Positions 50,404-59,126 of a stretch of DNA of 64,000 nt are shown here, piece by piece. Numbering within the stretch: position 1 is the stretch's first letter; each line of letters begins with the position of its first letter. The translations under genes were made by a program, and so were the position numbers. Under the pieces are notes generated by a model. That model did not search any database. It saw only the letters and a list, made by a program, of their open reading frames with translations, and was not told where the DNA came from. The DNA comes from Filimonas sp. Its GTDB lineage: Bacteria > Bacteroidota > Bacteroidia > Chitinophagales > Chitinophagaceae. The stretch spans positions 496,001-560,000 of the forward strand of contig JAFKHH010000011.1 in NCBI GenBank assembly GCA_017306865.1, in the 5' to 3' direction.

Positions 50404-50721
50404 ATGAACATGAGCCGTAAATGTCTCCTGGTGATCCTATGCGTGTACCTGTGTACAGGTTTTATGCACGCGAATGCTGCAACGAATATCAATCCGCCAT
50501 TTACAGAAGAACAAAAGGATACCAAACTACGGGAAATGGATCTGCGTGTAAAAGAGATTAAAGCAATGGATAAATCTCAGTTATCTGTGATAGAAAAGCG
50601 TGCGCTGAAAGCAGAAGTAAAAGCAATGAAGCGCGAAGCAAGAGGAATGAGCAACCACAACCTCTATCTTACACTTGCCGGCATATTATTGGTAATACTG
50701 GTGCTGATACTGGTACTGTAA
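50404..50721 (+). CDS. Small exported protein with coiled coil and C-terminal membrane helix
   Basis: 105 residues. Signal peptide 1-26 (ending H-A-N-A-A), a charged helical part 35-82 (E-E-Q-K-D-T-K-L-R-E-M-D-L-R-V-K) and a C-terminal membrane helix L-A-G-I-L-L-V-I-L-V-L-I-L-V-L (91-105) with nothing after it. I do not recognise a family. The topology suggests a periplasmic coiled coil anchored to the inner membrane by its tail. Confidence 0.75.
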   Translation: MNMSRKCLLVILCVYLCTGFMHANAATNINPPFTEEQKDTKLREMDLRVKEIKAMDKSQLSVIEKRALKAEVKAMKREARGMSNHNLYLTLAGILLVILVLILVL

Positions 50722-50739
50722 GAGTAACGAAGGAATATA

Positions 50740-50876
50740 GAACAAGGAATCTCGAATATTAAAGGAAGAAAATGTTCAATGAACAATGCTCAACGTTCAA
50801 TACTCAATTAAAAAATGAAAATTGAGTATTGAACGTTGAGCATTGAAAATTATTCCTCATTCGAAATTCCTTGTTC
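50740..50876. repeat. Long palindrome with perfect 25-bp inner arms
   Basis: Inner arms 50785-50809 (AATGCTCAACGTTCAATACT...) and 50820-50844 are exact complements. Outer arms GAACAAGGAATCTCGAAT (50740-50757) and ATTCGAAATTCCTTGTTC (50859-50876) match at 17 of 18. It is the same architecture as 16582-16730. It lies between two convergent genes; no other terminator is visible. Confidence 0.9.
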
Positions 50877-50882
50877 ATCATT

Positions 50883-52466
50883 CTAAAATCCCATTCCGCC
50901 TGCAGGCCTTGGCTGAGGCAATTCTTTGCGAGGCAGTTTTTCATCACGCTGCGCTGCGTTATATACAAACGCCGCAACGATTGTCGCTATTTGCTGCATA
51001 TCGCTATCGATCAGGTGATCGTATGTATCCATATTGCTGTGGTGCGTACGCGCATCATACTCTATCGGGTCTTGTATAAACTGGAAGCCCGGCAAGCCTA
51101 CTGCATCAAATGACTGGTGGTCTGTGCCGCCTGTATTGTTAAGTGTAACAGTTGTTGCGCCCAGGTCTGCAAATGGTTTCAGCCATTCTGTAAAGATCGG
51201 CTTACATGCTTCATTACCTTGAGTGTAAATGCCCCTGATCTTACCTGTACCATTATCAATATTGAAATAAGCAGACAGGTTTGCATGCGCTGGCAATAGC
51301 TGCATGGTAGCCGGATCGGCAAATGTTTTCTTCACATAACCACGAGATCCGAACAGGCCCTCTTCTTCACCGCTCCATAGTGCAATGCGGATCGTACGCC
51401 TTGGTTTAATACCCAGTTTTTGCAGTATGCGCACAGCTTCCATCATTACAGCACAGCCCGCAGCATTATCTGTAGCGCCTGTAGCAGTGTGCCATGAGTC
51501 AAGGTGACCGCCCAGCATGACCACTTCATCTTTCAGCTTAGGGTCAGTGCCTTTTATTTCAGCAATAACGTTATACCCCTTTGTATCCTTTGTCTGGAAA
51601 GCCGTTTGTACATCCACATCCAGCTTTACCGGTACACCTGCTTTAGCCAGGCGTACAATAGACATATAGTCTTCAATGCCCAGCATAATATCAAGGAAAT
51701 TTGCCGGGTCTGTCGGTTTGAATGATCCACCGCCCTGTGTAAATAATGTACCGTCGTGATTTTTAGCGCCCACGCTCAAAATGGCTACGGCGCCTTCGGC
51801 TTTTGCCATTTCTTTTACAGCAGCGATCAGGCGTATAGGGCCACTCATGCGGGCAAACATTTCGCGTCTGCGGCGCATTTCTGCCGTGTCGCGCACCTGC
51901 GCGCCAGGAGCCGGCGCACTAGCCAGTTTGGCCAGTTCTTCGTCTGTATAGCGGTTCGCATCAGCCTTAAAGCTTTGTTTATACGCCTCCGTACGGTCAA
52001 AAATAATGATCTTACCTGCCAGCTTTCCTTTGTACTGTGGCAGTTCTGTAGAGTCTTTTGCTGAGATCACTAACACCTCTGCGCTTTTAGGGCCATTAGT
52101 GCCTTCACACCATGCTTTTGGATAAGCAATGATTGGCTTATAGTAAGGTGCAGTCAGCGCCACATAAGATTTTTTCAGTTCCCATCCCTTGCCAAACTCG
52201 CCCCAGGGGTCAATCTGAGCGTTTGTAAGTCCCCACTTGGTTAGTGTATTTTTTGCATAATTCGCAGCGCGGTCAAACCCCGGAGATGCTGTCAGGCGCG
52301 GGCCGCTTACATCAGTCAGGTTAAAAGCAATGTCCATTACGCCGGAGTGTTCCAGGCCCTCTTGCCTGATCTTTTGAATAGTAGCCAAATCTACTTTTTC
52401 CTGTGCATGTAGCATTACAGGAACGGCCATGCAAAGCGCGATGGCCACAGATTGTAATTTTCTCAT
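50883..52466 (-). CDS. M28 family metallopeptidase, secreted
   Basis: 527 residues with a signal peptide (L-C-M-A-V-P-V-M-L-H-A-Q-E). A PA-like insertion lies in the first half (about 120-270). Metal-binding motifs are G-G-H-L-D-S-W, G-A-T-D-N-A-A-G, W-S-G-E-E-E-G-L-F-G-S and T-D-H-Q-S-F, as in aminopeptidases of clan MH. It removes N-terminal amino acids from peptides outside the cytoplasm. The gene abuts a long palindrome; the GAACAAGGA phrase starts next to its stop codon. Confidence 0.94.
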   Translation of the reverse strand: MRKLQSVAIALCMAVPVMLHAQEKVDLATIQKIRQEGLEHSGVMDIAFNLTDVSGPRLTASPGFDRAANYAKNTLTKWGLTNAQIDPWGEFGKGWELKKSYVALTAPYYKPIIAYPKAWCEGTNGPKSAEVLVISAKDSTELPQYKGKLAGKIIIFDRTEAYKQSFKADANRYTDEELAKLASAPAPGAQVRDTAEMRRRREMFARMSGPIRLIAAVKEMAKAEGAVAILSVGAKNHDGTLFTQGGGSFKPTDPANFLDIMLGIEDYMSIVRLAKAGVPVKLDVDVQTAFQTKDTKGYNVIAEIKGTDPKLKDEVVMLGGHLDSWHTATGATDNAAGCAVMMEAVRILQKLGIKPRRTIRIALWSGEEEGLFGSRGYVKKTFADPATMQLLPAHANLSAYFNIDNGTGKIRGIYTQGNEACKPIFTEWLKPFADLGATTVTLNNTGGTDHQSFDAVGLPGFQFIQDPIEYDARTHHSNMDTYDHLIDSDMQQIATIVAAFVYNAAQRDEKLPRKELPQPRPAGGMGF

Positions 52467-52922
52467 TGTGCTGGTTTAGGGTCAAAAGTTAAAGAAGTGT
52501 TAGCGAATGAAGTCAAAAAATCGGCAAAATGTGACGAATGGCGTGGTGGAAAAGCGGATAATCGTATAAGGCATAAGGTTGAAGGTATATGGAGAAAGAA
52601 TATAGTGAGCCAGACTATGAAATTTCTATTCGGCGTCCCTTGCGTCGCACACTTGTACCTCCGGCGCTTTATTCGTCTTTTAGTAAAATATTGCACGAAA
52701 CCTCCAGGAATAGCAGTAAACCTTAGCATAAAGCGCACGAAGAATATACAAGCATTCACTTTGCGCCCCTCGTGCAATTGCCTTGTCATCTTTGTGGTTA
52801 TAGCTTAACCTTTCACTCTATACCTTAAACCTCATACCTTTCCACAGCCCACTTCTAAAATCGTACATATTGGTACTTGGTACTTAGTCCCTTGTACTTT
52901 CATTACCCTTACCTTTGCCCCT
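52467..52922. other. Divergent region between the M28 peptidase and methyltransferase genes
   Basis: About 450 bp without a credible gene. It contains CTTGCGTCGCACACTTGTAC (about 52640), a copy of the arm of the 37223-37344 inverted repeat, and the -7 box of the methyltransferase gene. Otherwise nothing is seen. Confidence 0.6.
52910..52917 (+). promoter_or_regulatory. -7 box of the methyltransferase gene
   Basis: TACCTTTG matches TAnnTTTG and is followed by CCCCT and the ATG, a gap of 5 bp. Confidence 0.5.
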
Positions 52923-53453
52923 ATGCGTAAACTTAGCATGGACGAATTGGGGCGTAAGACGGTGGACGAATTCAAACAGGCAGGAAAGACCCCTATAGTG
53001 GCTGTTTTGGACAATATCCGCAGTATGCATAATGTAGGAAGTGTTTTCAGGACTGCAGACGGTTTTTTAATTGAAGCGATCTGTCTTTGTGGCTATACAC
53101 CGCAACCGCCGCATCGCGATATTCATAAAACTGCGCTTGGCGCAACGGAAACAGTAGATTGGCTGTATTATTCTACCACCAGGGAGGCCGTGGCAGATCT
53201 GAAAGAAAAAGGGTTTAAAGTGTTTGGTGTAGAACAGGCGGTAGACAGTATACTGCTGGACCAGCTTTCTATAGATACGGATGAAAAAATAGCGGTGGTG
53301 TTTGGCAATGAAGTGGAAGGAGTAGACCAGGAAGTACTACAGCTATGCGATGGCTGCATAGAAATACCACAATCAGGAACAAAGCATTCGCTGAATATTT
53401 CTGTAGCCGCAGGCATTGTATTGTGGGAATTATTTAAAAAATATAAACAATAA
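52923..53453 (+). CDS. SpoU/TrmH family RNA 2'-O-methyltransferase
   Basis: 176 residues. SPOUT motifs: V-L-D-N-I-R-S-M-H-N-V-G-S-V-F-R-T-A-D (motif 1), V-V-F-G-N-E-V-E-G-V (motif 2), I-E-I-P-Q-S-G-T-K-H-S-L-N-I-S-V-A (motif 3, knot). It methylates a ribose 2'-OH in tRNA or rRNA; the target cannot be told. It heads a run with a DUF1444-like gene (20-bp gap) and a prenyltransferase gene (13-bp gap). Confidence 0.93.
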   Translation: MRKLSMDELGRKTVDEFKQAGKTPIVAVLDNIRSMHNVGSVFRTADGFLIEAICLCGYTPQPPHRDIHKTALGATETVDWLYYSTTREAVADLKEKGFKVFGVEQAVDSILLDQLSIDTDEKIAVVFGNEVEGVDQEVLQLCDGCIEIPQSGTKHSLNISVAAGIVLWELFKKYKQ

Positions 53454-53473
53454 CCGGTTTTAATAGCGCTAAT

Positions 53474-54391
53474 ATGCAAAACAACCAGATAGATAAAAGG
53501 ATGCCGGTCGATTATGATCATTTGATTAGCCAGGAAGAGTATAGCCAGCTTGTAGATATTGTGTTGCAATATTTTATAGACAAGGGAGAAGATGTAATAA
53601 AACTGGAAGATGCGGTGTTGACGGTAAAAGATGAGCAGGGTAAAGAGTTGAAATATGGTTTTGACAACCTTGTTCGCTTTTTGGTGAATGAAGACAAAGG
53701 GAATTGGGAGTCTGTTATCTATTCCCATTTCAATAAAACAAATTTTAACGACGCAGCGTATAAATACTTTTTCAAAGATTACGAAGAAGCAAAACAATAC
53801 CTCCGTTTTCTTGTAAAAGATGAAGGCTTTTTGTCCTCAGATTATGGTAAAGACCTCGTGTACAAAACAGACTTCCCCGGTACCGTATCATTACTTGTAT
53901 TTGACTACGACAACCAGTTCCGTTTTATAAAGCAGGATGAAATAGAGGAGTGGGGTAAAACCGAGGCCGAGCTGTTTGGAGATGCCGTAGCTAACATTGC
54001 CAATGAGGATATTGAGATCAGGCAGGCGGAGTATGAAAATGGTGTGGAGATCTTCATGGTTTCCAGCGGCGATTTTGCAGCCTCGTTTATTGTAAACATT
54101 GCGCAAAACCTGGAAATAGCCATCGGGAAGTTTGGTAGCGTTATCGCTATCCCGGCAAAAGGCACTGTGATCGCTTCACCCATCAATGATACCAACCCGA
54201 TCAATCGTGTAGAATTGTTAGGGGAAGCTGTATCTAAAATATTTGAAGAAGAGCCGGGCAATATTTCGGCTGATTTTTATTGGTTTTATGAAGGGAAGTT
54301 TACCATTTTCCCAAAGACCGCATCTGATAATGATGGCTATTCTACGGTGTTTATACCAGAAGAGTTAGCCGAACTATTAAAGCAAGCGTAA
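53474..54391 (+). CDS. DUF1444-like cytoplasmic protein
   Basis: 305 residues, acidic, no signal or membrane segment. Recognisable is the pattern of a later domain: S-L-L-V-F-D-Y-D, then W-G-K-T-E-A-E-L-F, F-M-V-S-S-G-D-F-A-A-S-F and V-I-A-I-P-A-K-G, resembling the DUF1444 (YtpQ) family of unknown function. Met10 is an alternative start. It is tightly placed between a methylase and a prenyltransferase gene, thus in the same operon. Confidence 0.65.
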   Translation: MQNNQIDKRMPVDYDHLISQEEYSQLVDIVLQYFIDKGEDVIKLEDAVLTVKDEQGKELKYGFDNLVRFLVNEDKGNWESVIYSHFNKTNFNDAAYKYFFKDYEEAKQYLRFLVKDEGFLSSDYGKDLVYKTDFPGTVSLLVFDYDNQFRFIKQDEIEEWGKTEAELFGDAVANIANEDIEIRQAEYENGVEIFMVSSGDFAASFIVNIAQNLEIAIGKFGSVIAIPAKGTVIASPINDTNPINRVELLGEAVSKIFEEEPGNISADFYWFYEGKFTIFPKTASDNDGYSTVFIPEELAELLKQA

Positions 54392-54404
54392 TTAAACAGC
54401 ATAT

Positions 54405-55298
54405 ATGTCCACTGTAAAGAATTATTTAAGTCTCGTAAAATTTTCGCATACCATTTTTGCATTGCCCTTCGCAATGATCGGCTTTTCATTAGGGATAGCA
54501 TCCCTTTCAGGAACCGGGCTGGATTTATCCAGTTCTGCCTTCTGGAGTTTTTTTGCAGTTAAACTATTATTGGTTTTAGTGTGTATGGTTACCGCGCGTA
54601 GCGCAGCCATGGCCTTCAACCGCTATCTCGACCGCAGCTTTGATGAGAAAAATCCACGTACTGCTATCCGCGAAATACCGCGTGGCATCATTTCTCCGAA
54701 CAGTGCATTGCGCTTTGTTATTCTGAACTGCGTATTGTTTGTGATTGCAACATTCTTTATCAATCGTATTTGCTTTTACCTATCACCCGTGGCCTTGTTT
54801 GTAGTGTTGTTTTATAGCTATACAAAAAGGTTTACAGCATTGTGTCACCTGGTACTAGGCTTAGGGTTATCCTTAGCACCGATAGGTGCATACCTGGCTG
54901 TAACAGGCGTGTTTAACTGGTTGCCGATTTTATTTTCTTTTGCTGTTATATTCTGGGTAAGTGGTTTCGATATTATCTACGCCTTGCAGGATGAAGATTT
55001 TGACCGTTCTCAAAAATTAAATTCTATACCAACTGCATTGGGTAAAAAGAACGCCCTGCGTGTATCTGAATTGTTACACGTATTAAGTGCAGTGTGTGTG
55101 ATCACAGCAGGCGTATACGGCCATTTTCATTGGCTATACTGGGTAGGCATCGCCGTATTTGTAGGTATGCTCATCTACCAGCATTCTATTGTAAAACCAA
55201 CCGACCTCAGTAAAGTGAACATTGCATTTATGACCGCAAATGGTATTGCAAGTGTAGTGTTTGGCCTGCTGGTGATCTCGGATATAGTGATATTGTAG
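54405..55298 (+). CDS. UbiA-family prenyltransferase (MqnP-like)
   Basis: 297 residues, about eight to nine membrane helices. Catalytic motifs are N-R-Y-L-D-R-S-F-D-E-K-N-P-R-T (first Asp-rich) and Y-A-L-Q-D-E-D-F-D-R-S (second). The sequence looks like the prenyltransferase group used in menaquinone synthesis by the futalosine route (MqnP) rather than MenA, but I cannot separate them surely. It attaches an isoprenoid chain to an aromatic ring at the inner membrane. A TTGTTGAATGG phrase begins right at the stop. Confidence 0.88.
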   Translation: MSTVKNYLSLVKFSHTIFALPFAMIGFSLGIASLSGTGLDLSSSAFWSFFAVKLLLVLVCMVTARSAAMAFNRYLDRSFDEKNPRTAIREIPRGIISPNSALRFVILNCVLFVIATFFINRICFYLSPVALFVVLFYSYTKRFTALCHLVLGLGLSLAPIGAYLAVTGVFNWLPILFSFAVIFWVSGFDIIYALQDEDFDRSQKLNSIPTALGKKNALRVSELLHVLSAVCVITAGVYGHFHWLYWVGIAVFVGMLIYQHSIVKPTDLSKVNIAFMTANGIASVVFGLLVISDIVIL

Positions 55299-55657
55299 AT
55301 TGTTGAATGGTTGCATTGTTTTATTGTTGTAGCGAAGCGGAAACGTGAATCGTGAGTCGATAATCGTGAATGGGCTTACTCACAACTGACAACTGACCAC
55401 TCACTTTATGATCCTTTGCGATAAGGAGAAGATCGAAGCGAACTTTTTCAAACACATAGAAGCAGTAGGTACATAGGCACATAGAATATAACATTGTTAT
55501 TAAGTAATTGCAATGTTTGATTCAACAAAGAGAACATAGTTCACATAGGTGAGCCGCTCCGCGGCCCTTGGTGATTTCTTTGTGACTTGGCGCCTTGGCG
55601 GCCCTTCGCGGCTTTGCGTGAAACATCTCAAATTTTAAATCTCAAATCTCAAATTAA
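55299..55657. repeat. Repeat mosaic between the prenyltransferase gene and ruvX
   Basis: In order: TTGTTGAATGGTTGCATTG at the stop codon; ACGTGAATCGTGAGTCGATA through CTTACTCACAACTGACAAC (55342-55405); CTTTGCGATAAGG; GCGGCCC/GGCGGCCC-type phrases; and CTCAAATTTTAAATCTCAAA directly before ruvX. No gene. Confidence 0.8.
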
Positions 55658-56071
55658 TTGAGCAGGATACTTTGCATAGACTATGGTGGTAAGCGGACAG
55701 GCATTGCTGTTACGGACCCGTTGAGAATTATTGCCAGTGCGTTGACGACTGTTGACACGAAAGAGCTTTTCCCTTTCCTGAAAAAATATTTCAAGGATGA
55801 GCAGGTAGAACTGGTGCTGATCGGCGAACCCAAAAACTGGGATGATTCCGATACACATGCTACACCTTTGGTAAAAGCCTTTGTGCAGCGTTTTAAGAAA
55901 GACTTTCCCGGCATGCAGATTGTAATGGTTGATGAGCGTTATACATCCAAAATGGCATCGCAGGCAATGGTGGAAATGGGCATGAAAAAGAAGGACCGGC
56001 AGAAGAAAGGAAATGTAGACCAGATAGCAGCAACCATCATGCTGCAGGAGTATCTTGCAAAAATGGCGTAA
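55658..56071 (+). CDS. ruvX: Putative Holliday junction resolvase RuvX/YqgF
   Basis: 137 residues. It starts (M)-S-R-I-L-C-I-D-Y-G-G-K-R-T-G-I-A, which places the start at TTG 55658; a stop codon lies directly upstream in frame (55655). Other motifs are I-G-E-P-K-N-W and V-D-E-R-Y-T-S-K-M-A and the C-terminal D-Q-I-A-A-T-I-M-L. It acts in RNA or DNA junction processing, in many bacteria 16S rRNA maturation. The adjacent repeat phrase runs up to the start. It is followed by def after 32 bp. Confidence 0.94.
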   Translation: MSRILCIDYGGKRTGIAVTDPLRIIASALTTVDTKELFPFLKKYFKDEQVELVLIGEPKNWDDSDTHATPLVKAFVQRFKKDFPGMQIVMVDERYTSKMASQAMVEMGMKKKDRQKKGNVDQIAATIMLQEYLAKMA

Positions 56072-56103
56072 ATTCGCCCAATTAACCAATTCAGAAAGTA
56101 AGA

Positions 56104-56682
56104 ATGATTTTACCTATTGTAGCATACGGAGCCCCGGTATTAAGGAAAGTAGCAGAAGATATTACAGCAGAATACCCTAATCTTCAAAAGCTGGTAGCCG
56201 ATATGTGGGAAACCATGTATGCCAGCAGTGGCGTAGGGTTGGCAGCTCCGCAGATCAATAAAGATGTTCGCATATTTGTTGTGGACAGCGCACAGATATT
56301 TGAAAACCTGGAAGAAAACGAAAAAGGCGAATATCCTGATGAGCCGGGTATTAAAAAAGTATTTATCAATGCACATATCGATAAACTGGAAGGTGAGGAG
56401 TGGAGCTATAATGAAGGTTGCTTAAGCATTCCTAAAATACGTGAAGACGTAATGCGCCCGCAAACAGTGACTATTTCTTATGTGGATGAAAATTTTGAAC
56501 CGCACACAGAAACATTCAATGGTGTAACCGCACGCATTATTCAGCATGAGTATGACCACATTGAAGGTAAGTTGTTCATTGACTACCTGAAACCACTGAA
56601 GCGTAAAATGCTGCAAGGCAAGCTGAACGATATCAGCAAAGGAAAAGTAAGAGTTGACTATAAAATGACTTTTGCTAAATAA
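56104..56682 (+). CDS. def: Peptide deformylase
   Basis: 192 residues. All three motifs are present: G-V-G-L-A-A-P-Q (43-50), E-G-C-L-S-I-P (metal Cys106) and Q-H-E-Y-D-H (His148, Glu149, His152). It removes the formyl group from new proteins. Its stop codon overlaps the start of the next gene by one base (TAATG). Confidence 0.97.
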   Translation: MILPIVAYGAPVLRKVAEDITAEYPNLQKLVADMWETMYASSGVGLAAPQINKDVRIFVVDSAQIFENLEENEKGEYPDEPGIKKVFINAHIDKLEGEEWSYNEGCLSIPKIREDVMRPQTVTISYVDENFEPHTETFNGVTARIIQHEYDHIEGKLFIDYLKPLKRKMLQGKLNDISKGKVRVDYKMTFAK

Positions 56683-57614
56683 TGCGCGCAAAGCTTGTTC
56701 TCATATTACTCCTGTTTGTATCCTATGAATCATTTGCACAGGATACTACTGTGATCATAGATAACCACAAGATCACTTTGCCGGAAGTAGTTGTGCGCAA
56801 CAATATGGAGTACAAAAGTATTCTCGAGCGCATAAAAGCAGATACTACTTTTTACAAAGCATTTCGCAATCTCCGCGTAATTGAGTTTTCTTCTTACAAC
56901 AACATTACCATGTATGATAAATCTGGTAACCCGAAGGCAACTTATTACAGTAAAACAAAACAGCATCGCCAGAATGGTTGCCGTACAACAGAGGTCGTAG
57001 AAGAGAAAGCAACCGGTGATTTTTATACAAGTAAAGGCAATTTTAACTACAATACAGCCGAGCTGTATGCTTCCCTTTTCTTTGCAAAAGGGCAGGTATG
57101 CGGAGAAGACAATATTGTAAAAGGCCATGAATTTTCTACGCAGGGAAAATCAGGAATAGAAAAGCACAAGGAGCAATTAAAAATGCTCTTCTTTAACCCC
57201 GGCAGAAGAATACCGGGCATTCCTTTTATCGGGGATAAACTGGACCTGTATGACGACCGGGCACATAAATATTATGATTATCGCCTGGACTATACGGAAT
57301 ACCAGGGAAAGTACTCTTATGTATTCTCCATTAAACCGAAAGAAAACCTAAGCGCATCGAAAGAAAATGGTATTGTAGTAGATGCAATGACCACCTGGTT
57401 TGATGCCACTACAATGGAGGTGATGGCACGTAATTACACACTTAGCTATAAAGCCGGCGTTTACGACTTCAATGTATCTATGGAAGTGCAGATGACCAAA
57501 GTGGGCGATCTTTTAGTGCCGCAGGTATTGCGCTATAAAGGCAACTGGAGCGTGATCTTTAAGAAAAGAGAGAACGGACAGTTTACCGCTACGTTGTTTG
57601 ATTTTAAGAAGTAA
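56682..57614 (+). CDS. Hypothetical exported protein
   Basis: 310 residues with a signal peptide (L-V-L-I-L-L-L-F-V-S-Y-E-S-F-A-Q). It starts with I-T-L-P-E-V-V-V-R-N-N, a segment often seen at the start of Bacteroidota envelope proteins, then a long mixed region with many aromatic residues; strand-rich parts near the end (Y-S-Y-V-F-S-I-K-P-K). No family recognised. It is coupled to def by a one-base overlap. A nested palindrome with a strong hairpin follows. Confidence 0.8.
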   Translation: MRAKLVLILLLFVSYESFAQDTTVIIDNHKITLPEVVVRNNMEYKSILERIKADTTFYKAFRNLRVIEFSSYNNITMYDKSGNPKATYYSKTKQHRQNGCRTTEVVEEKATGDFYTSKGNFNYNTAELYASLFFAKGQVCGEDNIVKGHEFSTQGKSGIEKHKEQLKMLFFNPGRRIPGIPFIGDKLDLYDDRAHKYYDYRLDYTEYQGKYSYVFSIKPKENLSASKENGIVVDAMTTWFDATTMEVMARNYTLSYKAGVYDFNVSMEVQMTKVGDLLVPQVLRYKGNWSVIFKKRENGQFTATLFDFKK

Positions 57615-57851
57615 GCAATTTGAAAATTTGAAGATGTGCTAATTTGAAAATGTGGTTGAATAGCCGAATTGTTACATTGTATAATGGTTATATTGTTGAA
57701 TAGTTAATAAAAAACTCCCTATCACAGATAGGGAGTTTTTTATTAACTATAATGGAGCAAAAAATCGGTTCAACAATTAAACAATCTAACCATGCAGCAA
57801 TTAAGCTATAGCAACCATTTTCAAATTTTCAAATTCGCTTATTTTCAAATC
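57615..57851. repeat. Concentric inverted repeats around a perfect hairpin between convergent genes
   Basis: From outside to inside: AATTTGAAAATTTGAAGATG (57617) against TTTTCAAATTTTCAAATT (57820-57837); TATTGTTGAA (57691-57700) against TTCAACAATTAA (57769); then perfect 24-bp arms (57700-57723, 57727-57750). Each layer uses a phrase family found elsewhere. Confidence 0.88.
57700..57750. terminator. Bidirectional terminator with perfect 24-bp stem
   Basis: Arms 57700-57723 and 57727-57750 are exact complements; the core AACTCCCTATC is closed by loop ACA and flanked by A/T runs, giving U-tracts on both strands. Confidence 0.92.
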
Positions 57852-57854
57852 GCC

Positions 57855-58907
57855 CTATTCCTCCACCTTCCTGTCCTTCACATATCTTCTCCACTTGTCA
57901 GCCACCTTCTCTATATCCTCTGGAAGTGGCGATTCGAAAAACATTTCCTTGCCGGTAACCGGGTGTACAAAGCCTAATGTTTTGGCATGTAATGCGCAGC
58001 GCGGGCAAATCTCAAAACAGTTGTCTACAAACTGCTTGTATTTCGTATAGACTGTTCCTTTCAGTATCCTGTCACCGCCATATTCCCAGTCGTTGAACAA
58101 CGTGTGACCTATATAGCGCATATGCACGCGGATCTGGTGAGTGCGACCTGTTTCGAGTATGCACTCCACAAGCGTTACATAGCCAAAGCGCTCCAGTACG
58201 CGGTAATGCGTAATAGCATGCTTACCCACCTCTCCATCAGGGTATGCGGCAAACATTTTCCTGAGACGCTGGTGACGGCCTATATGCGCCTCTATTGTTC
58301 CTTCATCCTCTTCTACATTGCCCCAAACAAGCGCAACATATTTACGGGATACGGTATGATTAAAAAATTGCTTTGCAAGATGTGCTGCAGCTTGTGCCGT
58401 TTTTGCAAAAACGATCAGCCCCGTCGTGTTTTTATCTATACGATGCACCAATCCGTAACGCGGAAGAGATTCCTCCGTCAGCTCAGGGTTTTGCTGCATC
58501 AGGTGATAGAGTACACCGTTCAGCAACGTGCCACTGTAGTTGCCTACGCCCGGATGCACCACCATATTCGGTTTCTTGTTCAGTACTAGTACAGCATCAT
58601 CCTCATATACCACCTCTATCGGTACAGGCTCAGCCTTTACCTCCGTATATTCCGGGTTCACCACGGTCAGGAGCAAGATCTCGTCGCCTGGTTTTATCTT
58701 ATAATTGCTTTTTTGAGGTTTGCCATTTACCGTCAGGAAACCGGCTTCTATAGCCTGTTGTACCTTGTTGCGGCTGGCGCCCTCAATGTGCATCTGTATC
58801 CATTTGTCGATACGCGTAGGCTCCTGGCCCTTATCTATCTTAAAGGTCCTGCGCTCATACACGTCCTCGGAAGCCTCTTCCGGTATTAGTTCCAAATCAT
58901 CTGACAT
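57855..58907 (-). CDS. RluA/RluD-family pseudouridine synthase
   Basis: 350 residues. An S4 RNA-binding domain (31-77: R-I-D-K-W-I-Q-M-H-I-E-G-A-S-R-N-K-V) is followed by the synthase domain with G-L-V-H-R-I-D-K-N-T-T-G-L (catalytic Asp158; most relatives have H-R-L-D-K-D-T-S-G). The arrangement fits RluD, which modifies 23S rRNA helix 69. The -7 box TATTTTTG lies 4 bp before the ATG. It is divergent from lipB across a 28-bp inverted repeat. Confidence 0.94.
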   Translation of the reverse strand: MSDDLELIPEEASEDVYERRTFKIDKGQEPTRIDKWIQMHIEGASRNKVQQAIEAGFLTVNGKPQKSNYKIKPGDEILLLTVVNPEYTEVKAEPVPIEVVYEDDAVLVLNKKPNMVVHPGVGNYSGTLLNGVLYHLMQQNPELTEESLPRYGLVHRIDKNTTGLIVFAKTAQAAAHLAKQFFNHTVSRKYVALVWGNVEEDEGTIEAHIGRHQRLRKMFAAYPDGEVGKHAITHYRVLERFGYVTLVECILETGRTHQIRVHMRYIGHTLFNDWEYGGDRILKGTVYTKYKQFVDNCFEICPRCALHAKTLGFVHPVTGKEMFFESPLPEDIEKVADKWRRYVKDRKVEE

Positions 58908-58911
58908 CCGG

Positions 58912-58919
58912 CAAAAATA
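58912..58919 (-). promoter_or_regulatory. -7 box of the pseudouridine synthase gene
   Basis: On the minus strand TATTTTTG-CCGG-ATG: matches TAnnTTTG with only 4 bp to the start codon. Confidence 0.55.
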
Positions 58920-58926
58920 GGTGGGT

Positions 58927-59099
58927 AATTTGAAAATTTGAAAATGAGTTAATTTGAAAATGCGCTTAATTGCCCAATTGTTGCATGGTTAGATTGTTTA
59001 ATTGATAGTTGGGCATGATAGTCACCCCAACAATATAACTATCTAACAATGTAGCAATTATCCATTGTCGTAATTGACTCATTTTCAAATTTTCAAATT
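58927..59099. repeat. Inverted repeat with 28-bp arms in a divergent promoter region
   Basis: Left arm 58927-58954 and right arm 59072-59099 (TTTGAAAATTTGAAAATGAG type) match at 27 of 28 positions. Inside is a second, looser pair of TTGCATGGTTAGATTGTTT-type phrases. Both flanking genes point away, so this one cannot be a terminator for them. Confidence 0.88.
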
Positions 59100-59126
59100 C
59101 TCAAATTGTTGTCTCATCTTTGCCCC

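Noticed and set aside
52463-52808. Opposed open frames between the M28 and methyltransferase genes
   Set aside because: Both read through a repeat word and promoter DNA, and show no domain or signal.
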